The notes beneath the pieces were generated by a model. It saw only the letters and a program-made list of their open reading frames with translations. It was not told the DNA's origin and did not search any database. A DNA stretch of 7,047 nucleotides from an uncultured Clostridia bacterium (GTDB lineage Bacteria > Bacillota > Clostridia > Christensenellales > Aristaeellaceae). The position numbers and the translations under genes were made by a program. The stretch spans positions 1 to 7,047 of the forward strand of contig CAMOUF010000262.1 of the NCBI GenBank assembly GCA_946626395.1, in the 5' to 3' direction. Shown in pieces: positions 6,425 to 7,047 of the stretch (its first letter is position 1; each line of letters begins with the position of its first letter).

Positions 6425-6450
6425 TTGATCCTGTTTTTTACAGCAATCAA

Positions 6451-6479
6451 AGCGGGATGAGCTTTTTTCTCATCCCGCT
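6451..6479 (-). terminator. Intercistronic hairpin, partial terminator or attenuator
   Basis: A perfect 11-bp stem (AGCGGGATGAG / CTCATCCCGCT) with a 7-nt loop lies 14 bases after the NupQ-like permease stop. Read on the minus strand the loop is AAAAAAG and the stem is followed by TTGATTGCTG, a poor U-tract. It could terminate part of the upstream transporter transcripts, act as a 3'-end stabiliser, or lower expression of the ATPase gene downstream. No promoter is clear between it and the ATPase, so read-through is likely. Confidence 0.6.
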
Positions 6480-6493
6480 CTGGCTGAACAGGT

Positions 6494-7047
6494 TTATCGT
6501 TTGCCCGGATCGTAGGGAATGCCTTCCGCCTTGGGAGCCCGGGAGCTCTTGGACGTGAACGCCAGCACCACCAGCGTGATCACATAAGGCAGCATCCGGT
6601 AAATATTGGTATTGATATTCAGATTCTTGAGGGTGTACACGCCGTCGCCGTTAATATCCAGGGTGGAATACGATGCGGCCACGCATTTGAACAGGCCGAA
6701 CAGCAGGGCCGCCAGGCAAATGTTCAGCGGCTTCCAGTTGCCGAAGATCATCACGGCTAGGGCCAGGAAACCAAAGCCTGCCACATCGCCGTTGGCGGAG
6801 CAGTTGGCGGTGGTCAGCACATACACGAAACCGCCCATACCGGCCAGCGCACCGGAAATGACGGTGCCCGCATAGCGCATGCCCACTACATTGATGCCCA
6901 GGGAGGCGGACGCCTGCGGGTTCTCGCCGCAGGAGCGCAGCCGCATGCCAAAGCGGGTTTTGTACAGGATGATGGACATGATCACAAACAGCAGAATGCA
7001 GATGTAGGTGGCCACATACACCTTATCCACAAAGGTGGAGCCCAGGA
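6494..7047 (-). CDS. BMP-family ABC permease, C-terminal part (NupQ/YufQ-like)
   Basis: The gene runs off the right edge. About 183 C-terminal residues are visible, of roughly 310-320 usual for the family. The frame is open through the edge (LGSTFVDKVYVATY), so the GTG at 7030 is not the real start. Conserved family parts are clear: a coupling segment SCGENPQASASLGINVVGMR, then YAGTVISGALAGMGGFVYV and GFGFLALAVMIFGNWKPLN, with several membrane spans and a cytoplasmic tail (SKSSRAPKAEGIPYDPGKR). Unlike the downstream permease, it keeps the canonical GFGFxALAVMIFG block, so it probably belongs to a normal nucleoside importer with its ATPase, first permease and BMP lipoprotein upstream, outside the window. 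The downstream ATPase-permease pair has no NupQ partner of its own within the window. Confidence 0.88.
   Translation of the reverse strand, partial: LGSTFVDKVYVATYICILLFVIMSIILYKTRFGMRLRSCGENPQASASLGINVVGMRYAGTVISGALAGMGGFVYVLTTANCSANGDVAGFGFLALAVMIFGNWKPLNICLAALLFGLFKCVAASYSTLDINGDGVYTLKNLNINTNIYRMLPYVITLVVLAFTSKSSRAPKAEGIPYDPGKR

Overview
The window looks like chromosome from a moderately GC-rich, Gram-positive, endospore-forming Firmicute, probably a gut-type Clostridia lineage. The clues are a YhcN/YlaJ-type spore lipoprotein, strong AGGAGG ribosome binding sites, a type-2 (Firmicute-style) galactose-1-phosphate uridylyltransferase and a BMP/Nup-type nucleoside ABC transporter. The species assignment is inference; no rRNA or marker gene is present. 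I see no phage, IS, CRISPR array, tRNA or rRNA.

Layout. Bases 1-373 are AT-rich and non-coding, with a small AGTTCTAAG repeat cluster and, just before the first gene, a stable hairpin that buries the whole Shine-Dalgarno sequence. Plus strand, 374-1359: a spore lipoprotein gene overlapping (ATGA) a small polytopic membrane protein gene. Minus strand, 2234-1406: a 55-residue basic, single-span membrane peptide followed after 4 nt by a DUF4230-like membrane-anchored protein, with a sigma-A-like promoter in front and a terminator behind. The two units converge at about 1360-1406.

Minus strand, 7047-2383: a transporter/sugar cluster read right to left. It holds the C-terminal part of a BMP-family permease (NupQ/YufQ-like), a perfect 11-bp intercistronic hairpin, a tandem-domain ABC ATPase (NupO/YufO-like), a second permease (NupP/YufP-like) overlapping the ATPase by ATGA, then galT, then a terminator. 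The hairpin splits this into an upstream transporter, mostly outside the window, and a downstream ATPase-permease-galT unit.

The most unusual part is the downstream ABC pair. Both domains of the ATPase are badly eroded at the Q-loop, signature and H-loop positions, and NBD2 lacks a P-loop lysine. The partner permease has also lost residues usually conserved in its family, yet both frames are intact. The only well-placed Shine-Dalgarno for the ATPase points to an ATC codon, 21 nt upstream of the first ATG, and the extra residues restore the normal family N-terminus. This may be a non-canonical start limiting expression of a repurposed transporter, but that is inference.
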